A stretch of 64,000 nucleotides of DNA from Sistotremastrum niveocremeum HHB9708 (lineage: Eukaryota > Basidiomycota > Agaricomycetes > Sistotremastrales > Sistotremastraceae), in assembly GCA_001630475.1 (NCBI GenBank), contig KV419407.1:496001-560000 (forward strand), given 5' to 3'. Under the pieces are notes generated by a model that ran no database searches, was not told the DNA's origin, and saw only the letters and a list, made by a program, of their open reading frames with translations. How positions within the stretch are numbered: position 1 is the stretch's first letter; each line of letters starts with the position of its first letter. The position numbers and the translations under genes are program-made. Shown here piece by piece: positions 24,401-35,089 of the stretch.

Positions 24401-25009
24401 AGCGCAAAGAGATGTGATAACGGCTGAAGTGGAAGCACGTCGGCATCGAGGAATAGGAGTTTGGAATAGGAAGTGAGACGGAAGACGTGTAATTTGGTGA
24501 GGACGGCATGTAGGTCGGGTCTTCCTATAAGCAGAGTCAGTGACGATACGAAGATACGTTGCGTATGGGGGCACAGAGATTGCTCGTAATTTATGATCAC
24601 GAAGTCGCGCTCCAGACCCAGCTTATCACGGTGAAACGCGGATTGAGAACAATTGAGCGTGGCTACACGCAAACCAAGGAGTTGTGGCTCGTTGGACGCG
24701 TGGCTGGAGGAGATGGGTGGATAGCATAATGCAAAATGGAAGCTCACCAAGTAGCTTAAGACCTTCCGTTTGCAGCTGGTCGATGATTTCGACGCCAATG
24801 ACGACGTCAAAGGCTTTCCTGAGTAGTTTAATGCTCCCTACGCCAACAGACTCTGGTGTTACTAGACATATTATTTGAAAGCGATCTGTTTCCGGAGGTG
24901 TTGGCGGAGATGGATGGAGGTCGCGCAGAGCAGCGGCGAGAGTGAGGGCACCGGGGAGATATGCATCTGAAGTCAGGAGCGTCACAAATGCATATGGCGG
25001 CGAGGACAT
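21494..25009 (-). CDS. Glycogenin-type GT8 glucosyltransferase with long tail
   Basis: Self-glucosylating primer protein for glycogen synthesis (GT family 8). The catalytic part is in the exons at 25009-about 24747, 24528-24180 and the start of the long last exon. Visible motifs: YAFVTLLTSDAYLPGALTLA at the N terminus, RPDLHAVLTKLHVFRL, FLDADVLPLQ with the metal-binding DxD, PDIFNSGVMLLEP, GGDQGVLNEW, and HFIGPNKPW in the last exon. One intron appears unusually long (about 220 bases). The tail of about 850 residues is Pro/Ser/Gln-rich with His runs (HRHHHHASHGHHSPP) and is probably disordered; the short Trp-containing element KYQAAWDSG and similar FRNAWDSVPS recur, resembling glycogen-synthase-binding repeats. 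Linked to the mating locus in many agaricomycetes. Confidence 0.9.
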
Positions 25010-25706
25010 GGGCGTCCCTTTTGAAGAAAGGGTATATGGATGTGGGAGGGGACGAGAGAGCGTAGCGCAAAATTTCCGGGAATGTTGGAATTAACCCCCA
25101 GCGACCGCAAAGGGAAATCAAAGTTGCGCCCAGCGCTAAGCACCCGAACCGCCGACCCAGGAACGAAGCCAGACTCGCGCGGGCCGGACTTTGCGTTTCA
25201 GACGATCAGGGAAAACTGTCGCACTCGTCCAATGACGTCACCTCGGATTCACACTCCGACAGTTCGTTGCCTCCGACGAGCAGAGCGTTGCGCTCGAGTA
25301 TATTGGACACGTAAATGCGCCGTATTCTAGACGATGACTCGGCGCTTGCGCAATTGATATCGATCGCATTAGATGACTTCACGTGCTTTTTATTCCATAG
25401 GAATCAGCTTTTATCCCACACTTGCAATCCAATACAATCAAACAAACCCCATCCACGCCCATCCACCCCAGAATCCGATAAGATCTGGGGATACGGGTAC
25501 TTCCATTGGCTTGTCCTCAGAACACTTCTCTATTCATCTTCGTCCGTTCTCGTTGCCTGGCGAAAATGGCCCGGAAATTTCGCCACATGGTTCGGCTGCG
25601 CGGCTCTGATCTAATCAATCGATCGCGCGGCCAAGCGCCCGGCTCCTCTGCACTGCATCTCATCGATTCCACTCTTCATCTCAACCCTTGAACACGATCT
25701 CTCATC
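25010..25706. promoter_or_regulatory. Divergent promoter, glycogenin / beta-flanking gene
   Basis: About 700 bases between divergent starts, serving both genes. A GC-rich part near glycogenin passes into a pyrimidine-rich leader before the beta-flanking ATG. No open frame with splice support. Confidence 0.45.
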
Positions 25707-26932
25707 ATGGTTGGATTTTTCGTCAATTTCTAGTGGCTCATGCTCATCGAATTTATTGTAGGATAACTTTATCAATCTCGCAAAGCAAGGCTACCAAGCC
25801 TACGAGGCCAGCCAAGGTCAAGGCCAAAGTCACAATCAGGGCCAGGGCCAAGGCCAAGGTGATGGTGCGATAATCGTGGTCTTTCGTCCTTCGTCGTTCT
25901 GAAAGCTTTGACTTCCAGGACAATATAATGTCCAAGGTGGTCCTCAGTGGAACAGTCCTCACCACTCCCAGCAGGGGAGCGGACCTGGATACCAGCCTGA
26001 TGGCTACGATAATCAGCAGGGCGGATACCAACAGGGCGGTGGCAACAATTATCAGCAAGGCGGGTATGGCCAAGGCGGCAATGTTGGTGGCGGATACGGA
26101 CAAGACGACTATCAACAAGGCGGCGGTCAGGGAGGCGGTTACAACCAAGGTGGAGGATATAATCAGGGCGGTAGGCCACAACATATTGGCCCTGGTAGTG
26201 AGTATTCAGAATCAATCGGCTTTGATGATAGAGAGCTAAAATGTGGTAGTCAACCCCGACGAGGCCATCCAAGGTGCTCAACAGCATGCTGGATCCTCAG
26301 GCGAAAGCGGTCTGTTCCAGCAGGCCTTAGGTTTCATTCATCAGAACCCCGTAAGTTTCTACATTGTTCCGTACAGCGTAATTTATTGAATAACTTAACA
26401 GTCGCAACACAATGAACCGGTTGATGAACAAGGCGTGCAGAACGCCCATGAGCAGGCTTATAATCAGGGCAATTCAGGAAGCCTCGATGCTGGAGGCATC
26501 GGAGGAGCTGCTGCTGCACAAGTAAGCATGTCTTGCGAATGATTGACGTCCACATTGTAACATCATCTTCAGATCTTGAAAAAGTTCACCGGTGGTGGCG
26601 GTGGCGGCGGCGCAAGCCAGTCACAACTGGTTAGCCTGGCAATGGGAGAAGCTGCCAAGCTCTTCGACTCTCAAGGAGCCGCGTCTGGAAACAAGCAGGA
26701 TGCTGTCAACAGCGCAGCTATGACTGTCGTCAAGCTTCTTGTTCAAGTGCGTCATCTTCGAAACATCGCAATGCATCTGTCTAACTTGAGCATAACAGTC
26801 AAAATTCAGCGGAGCAATCGGAGGAGGAAATAGCGGAGGCATCGGTGGTTTGATGAGCTTGGTGAGTCGAGATCACTGATATCATCGTGCACCGCTAACG
26901 CAGTCATGACGCAGGCTTCCAAGTTCGCGTGA
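25707..26932 (+). CDS. Beta-flanking protein of the HD mating locus
   Basis: Fungal protein of unknown function first named for lying beside the beta part of the homeodomain locus. Eight predicted exons: 25707-25709, 25762-25858, 25919-26197, 26250-26350, 26402-26521, 26573-26746, 26799-26861 and 26915-26932. Exon 1 is the ATG alone. The N terminus MDNFINLAKQGYQAYEASQG leads into a Gly/Gln/Tyr-rich low-complexity region with repeated QGQGQ and YQQGG units. The conserved part has INPDEAIQGAQQHAG, GLFQQALGFI, then KKFTGGGGGGGASQSQLVSL and AMGEAAKLFDSQGAASGNKQ. The C terminus SKFSGAIGGGNSGGIGGLMS with ASKFA is the family's usual end. The low-complexity part is prion-like in composition. Position next to glycogenin and HD genes agrees with known synteny. 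Confidence 0.85.
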
Positions 26933-27161
26933 GATGAGATTGCCGAATAATGATTCGAATTGTATCCATACATAAATTGTACACGTATCATGTCGCCACA
27001 CAAAGCAAACAAAGAGGATCCCGTTTTCGTGCTCATGCTAATGACGTCACTCACTCCAACCAACAACGTCAGGTGTGGCTGTGCCATCGCGCTCCTATAA
27101 GAGTCGCGCAGAAATTCACAATGCTCATCATTCTTACACGCATACACCCATCTCAATTACA

Positions 27162-28202
27162 ATGTCTCAACCATTAGCTCCCAACTTCGAAAAATTCGCC
27201 GCTGAAGGCGCTGGCAAAGCCGCATACGGTTCCGAGTGAGTGACGCCCTCCGTTTTCTACACAGGGCGGGACGCTGAATGGATTTTGCAGACGCGCACAG
27301 CAGGAAGCCAAGGCTGATACCGCCAAAGTCGAAGGATACCTGAACCAGGGCAACTCTGTTGCCAACCAAGCCGCGAGTACCTTCCAGGACGCCGCCATCA
27401 CTGCCCAGGTATGCTCAGCCGTCTTTTCGTCCTTGCTTCACGTGCTGACAGAGACGTAGGAAAAGGGATATGATGCTGCCGCGACCACTTCAGACGCCGC
27501 CAACCAGTTTGGTAACCAAGCAGCTGCCGTTACTGGTCAAGCTGTCCACGAGGGTCAAGAAAACGTGGAGGCAGCCAAGGCCACCGGCGCTGGTTATCTC
27601 GAACAGGCGAAGAACCTCGCAGGCACTGCTCTTGCTACCGCCCAGGGATACGTCCAAGCCGGTCAGGAAGCCATTGCACCTAAAGAAGGCGAATCCACCC
27701 AATCCTCGATTGTGAACACCCTCCAGTCGACCGCATCCACTGCTCTGGGATACACCAAGAGCGCCCTTTCCACTGCTCAATCCACCATCTCCAACACCGC
27801 TCAGTCAGCCTACGGTGCCGCTCAACCTCATATCGATGCTGCGACGGAAGCTGCGGCTCCTCATGTCCAAGCTGCGAAAGACGCCATCCAGCCTCATCTT
27901 GAAAACGCCCAGGCGACCGTTCAGCCTCACGTTGAGCAGGCACGAGCAGCTGCTCAACCGCATATCGACTACGCTGCACAGAAGGTCCAGGAACAACTTG
28001 GTTCCGCCAAGTCGGCATACGGTTCAGAATCCAGTGCGTAAACGTCTTCAGTTTCTTCGATATGTTCTGATCATCCCTTTTTGCAGCCCCTTCTGGTGTA
28101 GCACCCACGACTGCAGACCTTGAGAGTGGACCTCATACCATCTCTCAACCGTACGGCGGTTCAGCAGAGGATAGTCGGAAGATTGGGGAGAACGCAGTAT
28201 GA
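27162..28202 (+). CDS. Amphipathic-repeat (LEA-like) protein
   Basis: Four exons: 27162-27235, 27291-27408, 27460-28033 and 28087-28202, about 290 residues. Nearly the whole protein is Ala/Gln/Glu/Lys-rich helix-forming sequence. The C-terminal half has degenerate 11-residue repeats with a PHI/PHV/PHL core (AQPHIDAATEA, APHVQAAKDAI, QPHLENAQATV, QPHVEQARAAA, QPHIDYAAQKV). Such 11-mer amphipathic repeats resemble group 3 LEA proteins and lipid-droplet-coating helices, so a role in stress protection or membrane/lipid-surface binding is possible but inferred. No signal peptide or transmembrane segment. Many fungal genomes have related proteins without known function. Confidence 0.7.
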
Positions 28203-28433
28203 GTTGTCGGTTTAGGCTTTTTGTTCGAACTTCCTTTATCAGTAATACTTGAGAAAGCAAAGGCTGTATAATATACCATCACCTGTAATACCAATTATCT
28301 GCATCAGATAAGACACACGTTCGTGATAGAAGCACCGAGTTGGATCATGGGAGTCGAGGCACAGAGTCACTGGAACTTGTATAAGCGGCCGCGTCCATCG
28401 CGCTTCGCCACTTGCACTTGCATCACAATCACA

Positions 28434-29409
28434 ATGTCGACAGGATTTCCTACAGGCTATTTTCTAATCAAGTCGGTGGCGACGAATCGACTCTTGGATG
28501 TCGATAATAATTCCACTCACGATGGCGCCGAGATCATTGCTTGGCCAGCAACGGAGACTTCTTTGGTAGAGGGTAAATACACTGCCTTCAGTCGTTTCTA
28601 CAACTTGTCTACGCTCATTCAACAGATTTCCGCGCCCATGAAGCTGACAATCAGGTCTGTAACAGGACTCTCCAATACATACAGAATTACTGAATTAATC
28701 GCGCTGTTCTGACGTGTTAGGTATTCTTCATTGACGAAACAGGGGCGCTGTGTTCCAAAGCTTCAGGGCATGCGATTGATGTTGAGAGTGAGTGGTATCA
28801 AGCAGCCATTCTGGAGTAATTGACGAACGGCTTGCAGGTGGACATCTTGTTCTCCGCCACAGACGTCCCGTGACATATCCTTTCCCAAATGCGAAATCAC
28901 ATCGCCTTCCCCATTTCCACTTCAACTCTGAAGTGCAGCAGATTCGCGTCGAATTTAGCTCAGATCCCTCGTATCCTGCTCGATCCGATTCGCAAACAGG
29001 ACAGAGCGCTGCGAGTGGTTGGGAGTCCAAGATCTTTGTCTTGACGACTATCCCTGAGCGAAAGCTCAAGACCGCCATTGACGAAGCAGCAGAATTCTTC
29101 CAGAGCACAGCCGCATTCTTCTCCCCCAAGACCATCTTCTCCAACCCAATGTTCACGGTGGTGAACCCGGCGAACGCAGATGAAGTCGCCGAGAGCAATA
29201 TCGATCTCAAGGAGGATGAAGTACTGGAGCAGGATCGCGCAGAGCACGAAGAACTCGATGACTCGTTGGAGAAGCTGAGACGAGTCAGTATTGTTAAGCT
29301 CAACGGAGCAGAGTCAGCGCCGGCTCCTGTGACTCCAGCGAAGTTAAGGAGGCAATGGCAGGTTATTCCACTGCTTAAGCAGAAAGTCGGACGGAAACAT
29401 AAGATTTGA
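28434..29409 (+). CDS. Beta-trefoil (ricin-B-like) lectin family protein
   Basis: Exons 28434-28574, 28626-28654, 28721-28787 and 28838-29409. The N-terminal 70 residues read like one beta-trefoil unit: GYFLIKSVATNRLLDVDNNS, DGAEIIAWP, ADNQVFFIDETGALCSKASG and HAIDVESGHLVLRHRRP. This order (ligand Asp, the Q-x-W-like turn replaced by NQVFF) is common in cytosolic fungal lectins. A second region (FHFNSEVQQIRVEFSSDPSY) and a charged C-terminal helix rich in Glu/Asp/Leu follow. No signal peptide. Sugar specificity cannot be read. The 29-base exon 2 is required to keep phase. Confidence 0.65.
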
Positions 29410-29910
29410 TTTCTCTGCTCATTTTAGGCCACAGGATATGTTGTATCAGTAGCTTGTATAGTATTATGACTCCCTTTCGATATATTTGCTGTTGCGAATT
29501 GCCTGACTCGATCAAATACCCTGCCGAAATGGTCCATGGTCTGCACTCCAAAGGGATTATATCCATCAAATCAAGAGCATCAGAGCAGCGACGTCTCCGT
29601 GTACAGCGAGGGTTGTGGCGCGAATATTGGCTCGTTCAAGAAGAGCTGTCAGGTAGAAGAAAAACCAGAGAGAAGCACCATAAAATTGTGGAAGGAGTCG
29701 AAGTCAGAGACGAAGTCCGAAGAGCCGGCCCTGAAGCGCTTGATCCGCCCCTTGGGAACCCGTGAACAAATTTCTCTGCTTGATCATCGAACAGTCAGTC
29801 GCCGGCACCGTCTGTGACGACTGCCTTATCTCTATAAAACCTCTGCGCTGATCCTCTCGGATAGCGTTTCAAACAAATCTTTTACTTCCCCCCTTCAAAA
29901 GTAGATCATC
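29410..29910. promoter_or_regulatory. Spacer and EF-2 promoter
   Basis: About 500 bases. The last 120 contain tctctataaaacctctgc (a TATA-like element at about 29830) followed by a pyrimidine-rich leader (cttttacttccccccttc) just before the ATG, as expected for a highly expressed fungal gene. Confidence 0.6.
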
Positions 29911-32875
29911 ATGGTGTAAGTGATCTTTCCGATCTTTAGATATCTTCGATGACTGACATGGCACCCCTACTAGTAACTTCACAGTAGGTTAGTGGCCAAG
30001 AAACACTCCTAGAAGGCGATTAGACTGATATGTTCCCCAAATCCTTAAGATCAGATGCGAGCCCTCATGGATCGCCCGACAAACATTAGAAACATGAGTG
30101 TCATTGCCCACGGTTAGTGATTGTCTTCGATCTAGTTCGCAAATCTCTTATCTGATCCAAAATCAAGTCGATCATGGCAAGTCGACCCTCACCGATTCTC
30201 TCGTTTCCAAGGCCGGTATCATTGCGTCCTCGAAAGCTGGAGATATGCGTTTCACGGACACGAGAGACGACGAGAAGGAGCGTGGTATTACCATCAAGTC
30301 TACCGCTATCTCCATGTACTTTGAGGTCGACAAGGAGGAGTTATCTGCCATCAAGCAGAAAACTGATGGTACGCACCTTATTGCTTGCACGTGTTCGTCG
30401 TATTCAATTCTTTTCGCAAGGTACCGAATTCTTGATTAACTTGATCGATTCACCCGGTCACGTTGACTTCTCGTCGGAGGTCACCGCCGCTCTCCGTGTC
30501 ACTGATGGTGCCCTTGTTGTCGTCGACTGTGTTGAAGGTGTCTGTGTCCAGACCGAGACTGTGCTCCGTCAGGCCCTCACCGAACGTATTAAACCCGTCG
30601 TCATCATCAACAAAGTCGATCGTGCGTTGTTGGAACTCCAAGTTTCCAAGGAAGACTTGTTCCAGTCATTCTCCCGAACTATCGAATCCGTGAACGTCAT
30701 CGTTTCCACCTACCACGACGCCGCTCTCGGTGACGTCCAGGTCTACCCTGAACAGGGAACTGTCGCTTTCGGCTCTGGTCTTCATGGATGGGGCTTCACC
30801 CTCCGTCAATTCGCTGCTCGTTACAGCAAGCGATTCGGTGTCGACAAGGAAAAGATGATGGGTAAATTGTGGGGTGACAACTTCTTCAACCCGGCCACAA
30901 GGAAATGGACCACCAAAAACACCGATGCTGATGGCAAGCCTCTTGAGCGTGCTTTCAACATGTTCGTTCTCGACCCCATCTTCAAGATCTTCGATGCCGT
31001 CATGAATTTCAAGAAGGACTCGATCGCCCCCATGCTCGAGAAGCTCGATATCAAGCTTGCACAGGAGGAACGCGACCTCGAAGGCAAAGCTCTCCTCAAA
31101 GTCATCATGAGGAAGTTCTTGCCCGCTGGCGACTCTCTTTTGGAGATGATAGTCATCAACTTGCCTTCTCCCGCCACTGCTCAGCGTTATCGTGTTGAGA
31201 CCCTCTACGAAGGTCCCATGGACGATGAGTCTGCTATCGGTATCCGTGACTGCGACCCCAAGGGTCCTTTGGTCCTCTACATCTCGAAGATGGTCCCCAC
31301 CTCCGATAAAGGTCGTTTCTACGCCTTTGGTCGTGTCTTCTCTGGAACTGTTCGCTCTGGACCCAAGATCCGTATCCAGGGTCCTAACTATCTCCCTGGC
31401 AAGAAGGAAGACTTGTTCATCAAGTCTGTTCAGCGCACTGTCCTGATGATGGGTCGTTATGTCGAGCCTATCGAGGATTGTCCCGCCGGTAACATCATTG
31501 GTCTCGTCGGTATCGATCAGTTCTTGCTCAAGAGCGGAACCCTCACCACCTCTGAAACTGCCCACAACATGAGAGTCATGAAGTTCTCCGTTTCTCCTGT
31601 CGTGCAAGTCGCCGTTGAAGTCAAGAACGCGGCTGATTTGCCCAAATTGGTCGAAGGCTTGAAGCGTCTCTCCAAGTCTGACCCCTGTGTCCAGGTCATC
31701 ACTAACGAGAGCGGTGAACACATCGTTGCTGGTGCTGGTGAACTCCATTTGGAAATCTGTATCAAGGTGTGTAGTCTTTCGTCTTTTGGTGATCGCATCT
31801 CATCGCTGGTTGTTCATAGGATCTTGAAGAGGACCACGCTGGCGTGCCCTTGAAGAAGTCTGACCCTGTCGTCGGCTACCGTGAGACTGTCCGAGCTGAA
31901 TCCTCGATTGTCGCTCTGTCGAAATCCCAGAATAAGCACAATCGTCTCTACGCGAAAGCCATGCCTTTGGAAGAAGAACTCTCCAAGGACATTGAGAGCG
32001 GCAAAGTCGGTCCCCGTGACGATTTCAAAGCCCGTGCCAGGATTCTCGCAGATGAGTATGGTTGGGACGTGACTGATGCTCGCAAGATCTGGTGTTTCGG
32101 ACCCGACACCACCGGCGCGAATTTGCTCGTCGATGTTACCAAGGGTGTTCAATACCTGAACGAAATCAAGGATTCATGTATCGCTGCCTTCCAGTGGGCC
32201 ACTAAGGAGGGTGTATGTGCGGAAGAGAACATGCGTGGTGTCCGTTTCAACATTCTCGATGTGACAGTACGTATCATCTTGTCATACCTTGAATCATTTT
32301 CAACACCCCTCTGTAGCTACATGCCGATGCCATCCATCGTGGAGGAGGTCAACTTATTCCCACATGTCGTCGTGTCTGCTACGCCGCGGCTCTGCTCGCA
32401 CAGCCCACATTACAGGAGCCCATCTATCTCGTCGAGATCCAATGTCCCGAGAACGCCATCGGTGGTATCTACTCATGCCTGAACAGACGACGTGGACAGG
32501 TCTTCAGCGAAGAGCAGAGACCAGGAACTCCCATGTTCACCGTGAAGGCTTACCTCCCTGTCATGGAGTCCTTCGGTTTCACTGCCGACCTTCGTCAGCA
32601 CACTCAAGGCCAGGCCTTCCCTCAATCCGTGTTTGATCACTGGGAATTGATGCAAGGCTGTAAGTTGTTGCATGTATCGATTACCTCACGACATCTCACT
32701 GTTCATTAGCACCGCTCGACAAGGGTTCCAAGATCGAAGAAGTTGTGAGGAATATCCGTATTCGCAAGGGTCTTAAGGTTCGTTCTTCCACCAATGAATA
32801 CCGACATAGTCGTTGACTCAACCGCCTCCTTAGCCCGATATTCCCCCTCTTGACACTTACTACGACAAGCTGTAA
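29911..32875 (+). CDS. EFT1: Translation elongation factor 2 (eEF2)
   Basis: GTPase that drives ribosomal translocation. Nine exons: 29911-29915, 29974-29987, 30050-30112, 30168-30368, 30421-31766, 31820-32266, 32317-32659, 32710-32777, 32834-32875. The first two coding exons are 5 and 14 bases. Landmarks: [20 protein letters not shown], the P-loop HVDHGKST, switch I with [20 protein letters not shown] (G3), INKVDR (G4), and the C-terminal region with [20 protein letters not shown], whose His is the diphthamide site. The C terminus PLDTYYDKL is the family's usual end. About 842 residues, normal length. Codon use is strongly biased to C-ending codons, unlike its neighbours, as expected for high expression. 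Confidence 0.97.
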
Positions 32876-33187
32876 TTTTCTGGTTTCTCTGCGCGAATGT
32901 ATCGAAGAAGTCCACAGTGTGTTCATGTACCTCTTAGTTGTTACCTACACTAGTTGAACACACCAGTGAAATAAATACATCAATGTACTTCTCTTGTCTT
33001 ATCATCCCACCGACTGACTGATTTAATTTCCAATCTGCTAAGATTCTGCCTTTAGTGCTTGAGATTGCAAGTTGATCGACGTTGCCGGCTGGCCATGCCG
33101 TTCCGCGTCGCCGACCGATAAGCAGATAGGCAGCGAGGTATCATAAAGCCTGGAAATTGGAACTTATGAGGAAGCCTATCCCACAGG
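32876..33187. other. Spacer between EF-2 and agmatinase-like gene
   Basis: 312 bases; 3' end of EF-2 and promoter of the next gene. Nothing further seen. Confidence 0.35.
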
Positions 33188-34942
33188 ATGATACCTCGCA
33201 TCCTGTACGTCCTAGCGGGGCTCCTACTAGTGAGGAGTGCCAATGGGCATCAAACGCACTTCAACTCTGGTGACGAAGACTGGAACACGAAATACGGCCC
33301 TCAGATAGACTTGCCGTTCTCTGGACCTTTGAGCTTCTCGCATCTGCCACAAACGCGATGTCTAGAGAACTCGTCAACCCCATTCGATATTGGCATCCTT
33401 GGAATGCCATTTGACACCACGACTTCTTATCGACCAGGTGCGAGATTTGGCCCCTTCGCCATACGATCTGGGTCCAGGAGACAAAGGCCGGCGCGAGGAT
33501 ATACGATGGCATGGGGAACAAATCCTTACTTGGGTGGCCAGGAGATTTTAGACTGTGGTGATGTAAGTAATCTCTCATTTTACCCAAAATATCGTCCAGC
33601 GATTCTGATATTTGAATTCGAAAGGTTCCTGTCAATCCGTACGACAATGCAATGTCCATTGACCAAATGGAGGTGGCCTATTCAACGTTGATATCAAGAC
33701 CACTTGCAACTGAGGGCAAAAATCCTCATTTGGCCACCCTCGCTAAGGATGGCAAAGAACATCCCAGACTGATAACTTTAGGAGGAGACCACACCATCGT
33801 ACTCATTATTGCTTCTTCCATACCTTATCATGCTAATTGGTTTGAAAGGTGTTACCCATTTTGAGAGCTCTTAACAAAGTATACGGCGCTGTTTCGTAAG
33901 CAGTCTAAACCTGCCATCCCTCCTGCTGTTAGACTGAATCTCTTTCAGCGTGATTCATTATGATGGTTTGTGGAATTGTTCTTTAAAGACAACACGTCTC
34001 ATTGTACCACATCAGCACACCTCGACACTTGGAGCGGAGCCGCAGCCTCTACCCCCCAATCTCAAATTAATCACGGATCGTTTTTCTGGGTTGCTAATAA
34101 CGAGGGCCTTTTAACTAATACCAGCGTGCACGCCGGCATCCGTTGTCCAATGATTGTACGGGTCATACTTCTCTACTGGTATCTCGTCAGTCTGAATACA
34201 TCTGCAGGGTGTTGCCGATTTGGAGCATGACGCGAGCGTCGGTTTCAAGCTCATCTCAACGGTTAGCCTCATTAACTTGAAATAAGGACCTCATTAAACT
34301 TCACATCTAAACTTCACATCAGGCCGATATAGATGAAATAGGAACGGAAGGAATAATTCGGAGCATTCGCGAACGTGTTGGGGACGGACCTGTGTACCTT
34401 AGGTGAACATCAACCTGTTGTCACGTCTCTCAATCGTCTGTTGATGCTTCAATCCTGACAGCCTGGATATTGATGTAATTGGTGAGAATTAAGTCTCTGA
34501 GACTTTAACTAAGATTCTTACCGTCGTTAGACCCCGGTCTCGCACCTGCCAGTATGTGGCGATTGTTTATCGTTTTCTGCAGTGTCAAATGTTAAGTGGA
34601 CCATAGCCGGAACGCCTGAGGCTGGTGGCTGGACCACAAGAGAAGTCAAAAGAACTCTTCGGGGTCTCGCAGGGCTGAACATAGTGTATGCTGTTTTCTC
34701 TTCCATTCCTCATCATCCTAAACAACCCGAAAACAGTGGCGCAGATATTGTTGAAGTGGCTCCCGCCTATGATCATGGTAATTACTTGCTTGTTAAGCGC
34801 CAAGTTCCAAGAGGCATGACCTGATACTTTCATTACAGCTGAAGTCACAGGAATCGCGGCCGCCGACATTGTTCACGATTTCTTGTCCTTGATGACGCTG
34901 ACCGATACAACTGAAGCGCCTAAACTGAAGGCCAAAACGTGA
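33188..34942 (+). CDS. Agmatinase/arginase-family protein with signal peptide
   Basis: Ureohydrolase-family Mn enzyme (agmatinase-like: agmatine to putrescine and urea). Many short exons. The N terminus [18 protein letters not shown] looks like a cleavable signal peptide, so the protein probably enters the secretory path. Motifs after splicing: [39 protein letters not shown] (the DAHxD metal ligands, formed over two introns), INHGSFF, HAGIRCP, VYLSLDIDVIDPGLAP (DxD ligands), [15 protein letters not shown] and [12 protein letters not shown]. All ligands appear present. Introns near 33843-33945 and 34153-34300 are called mainly from family alignment. Secreted agmatinase-like proteins are widespread in basidiomycetes; the true substrate is uncertain. 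Confidence 0.85.
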
Positions 34943-35089
34943 ACGTCACACGCACAGATAGATATATTGTAAACAAGTGAACAAGGTGACTAGAGGATGG
35001 TACGATGTACAATACATAAATAAAAACCGGGTCCATTTCTATTAACATGCGGCCCAATGTCCTGACACTGCTGAGAGAGAGAGAACATA

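Noticed and set aside
25800-25860. Repeated ccaaggccaagg taken as a microsatellite
   Set aside because: It codes for the Gln/Gly-rich part of the beta-flanking protein in frame.
30666-31748. 360-codon open frame on the minus strand
   Set aside because: Antisense shadow of the EF-2 exon; EF-2's strong bias to C-ending codons removes stops from the opposite strand.
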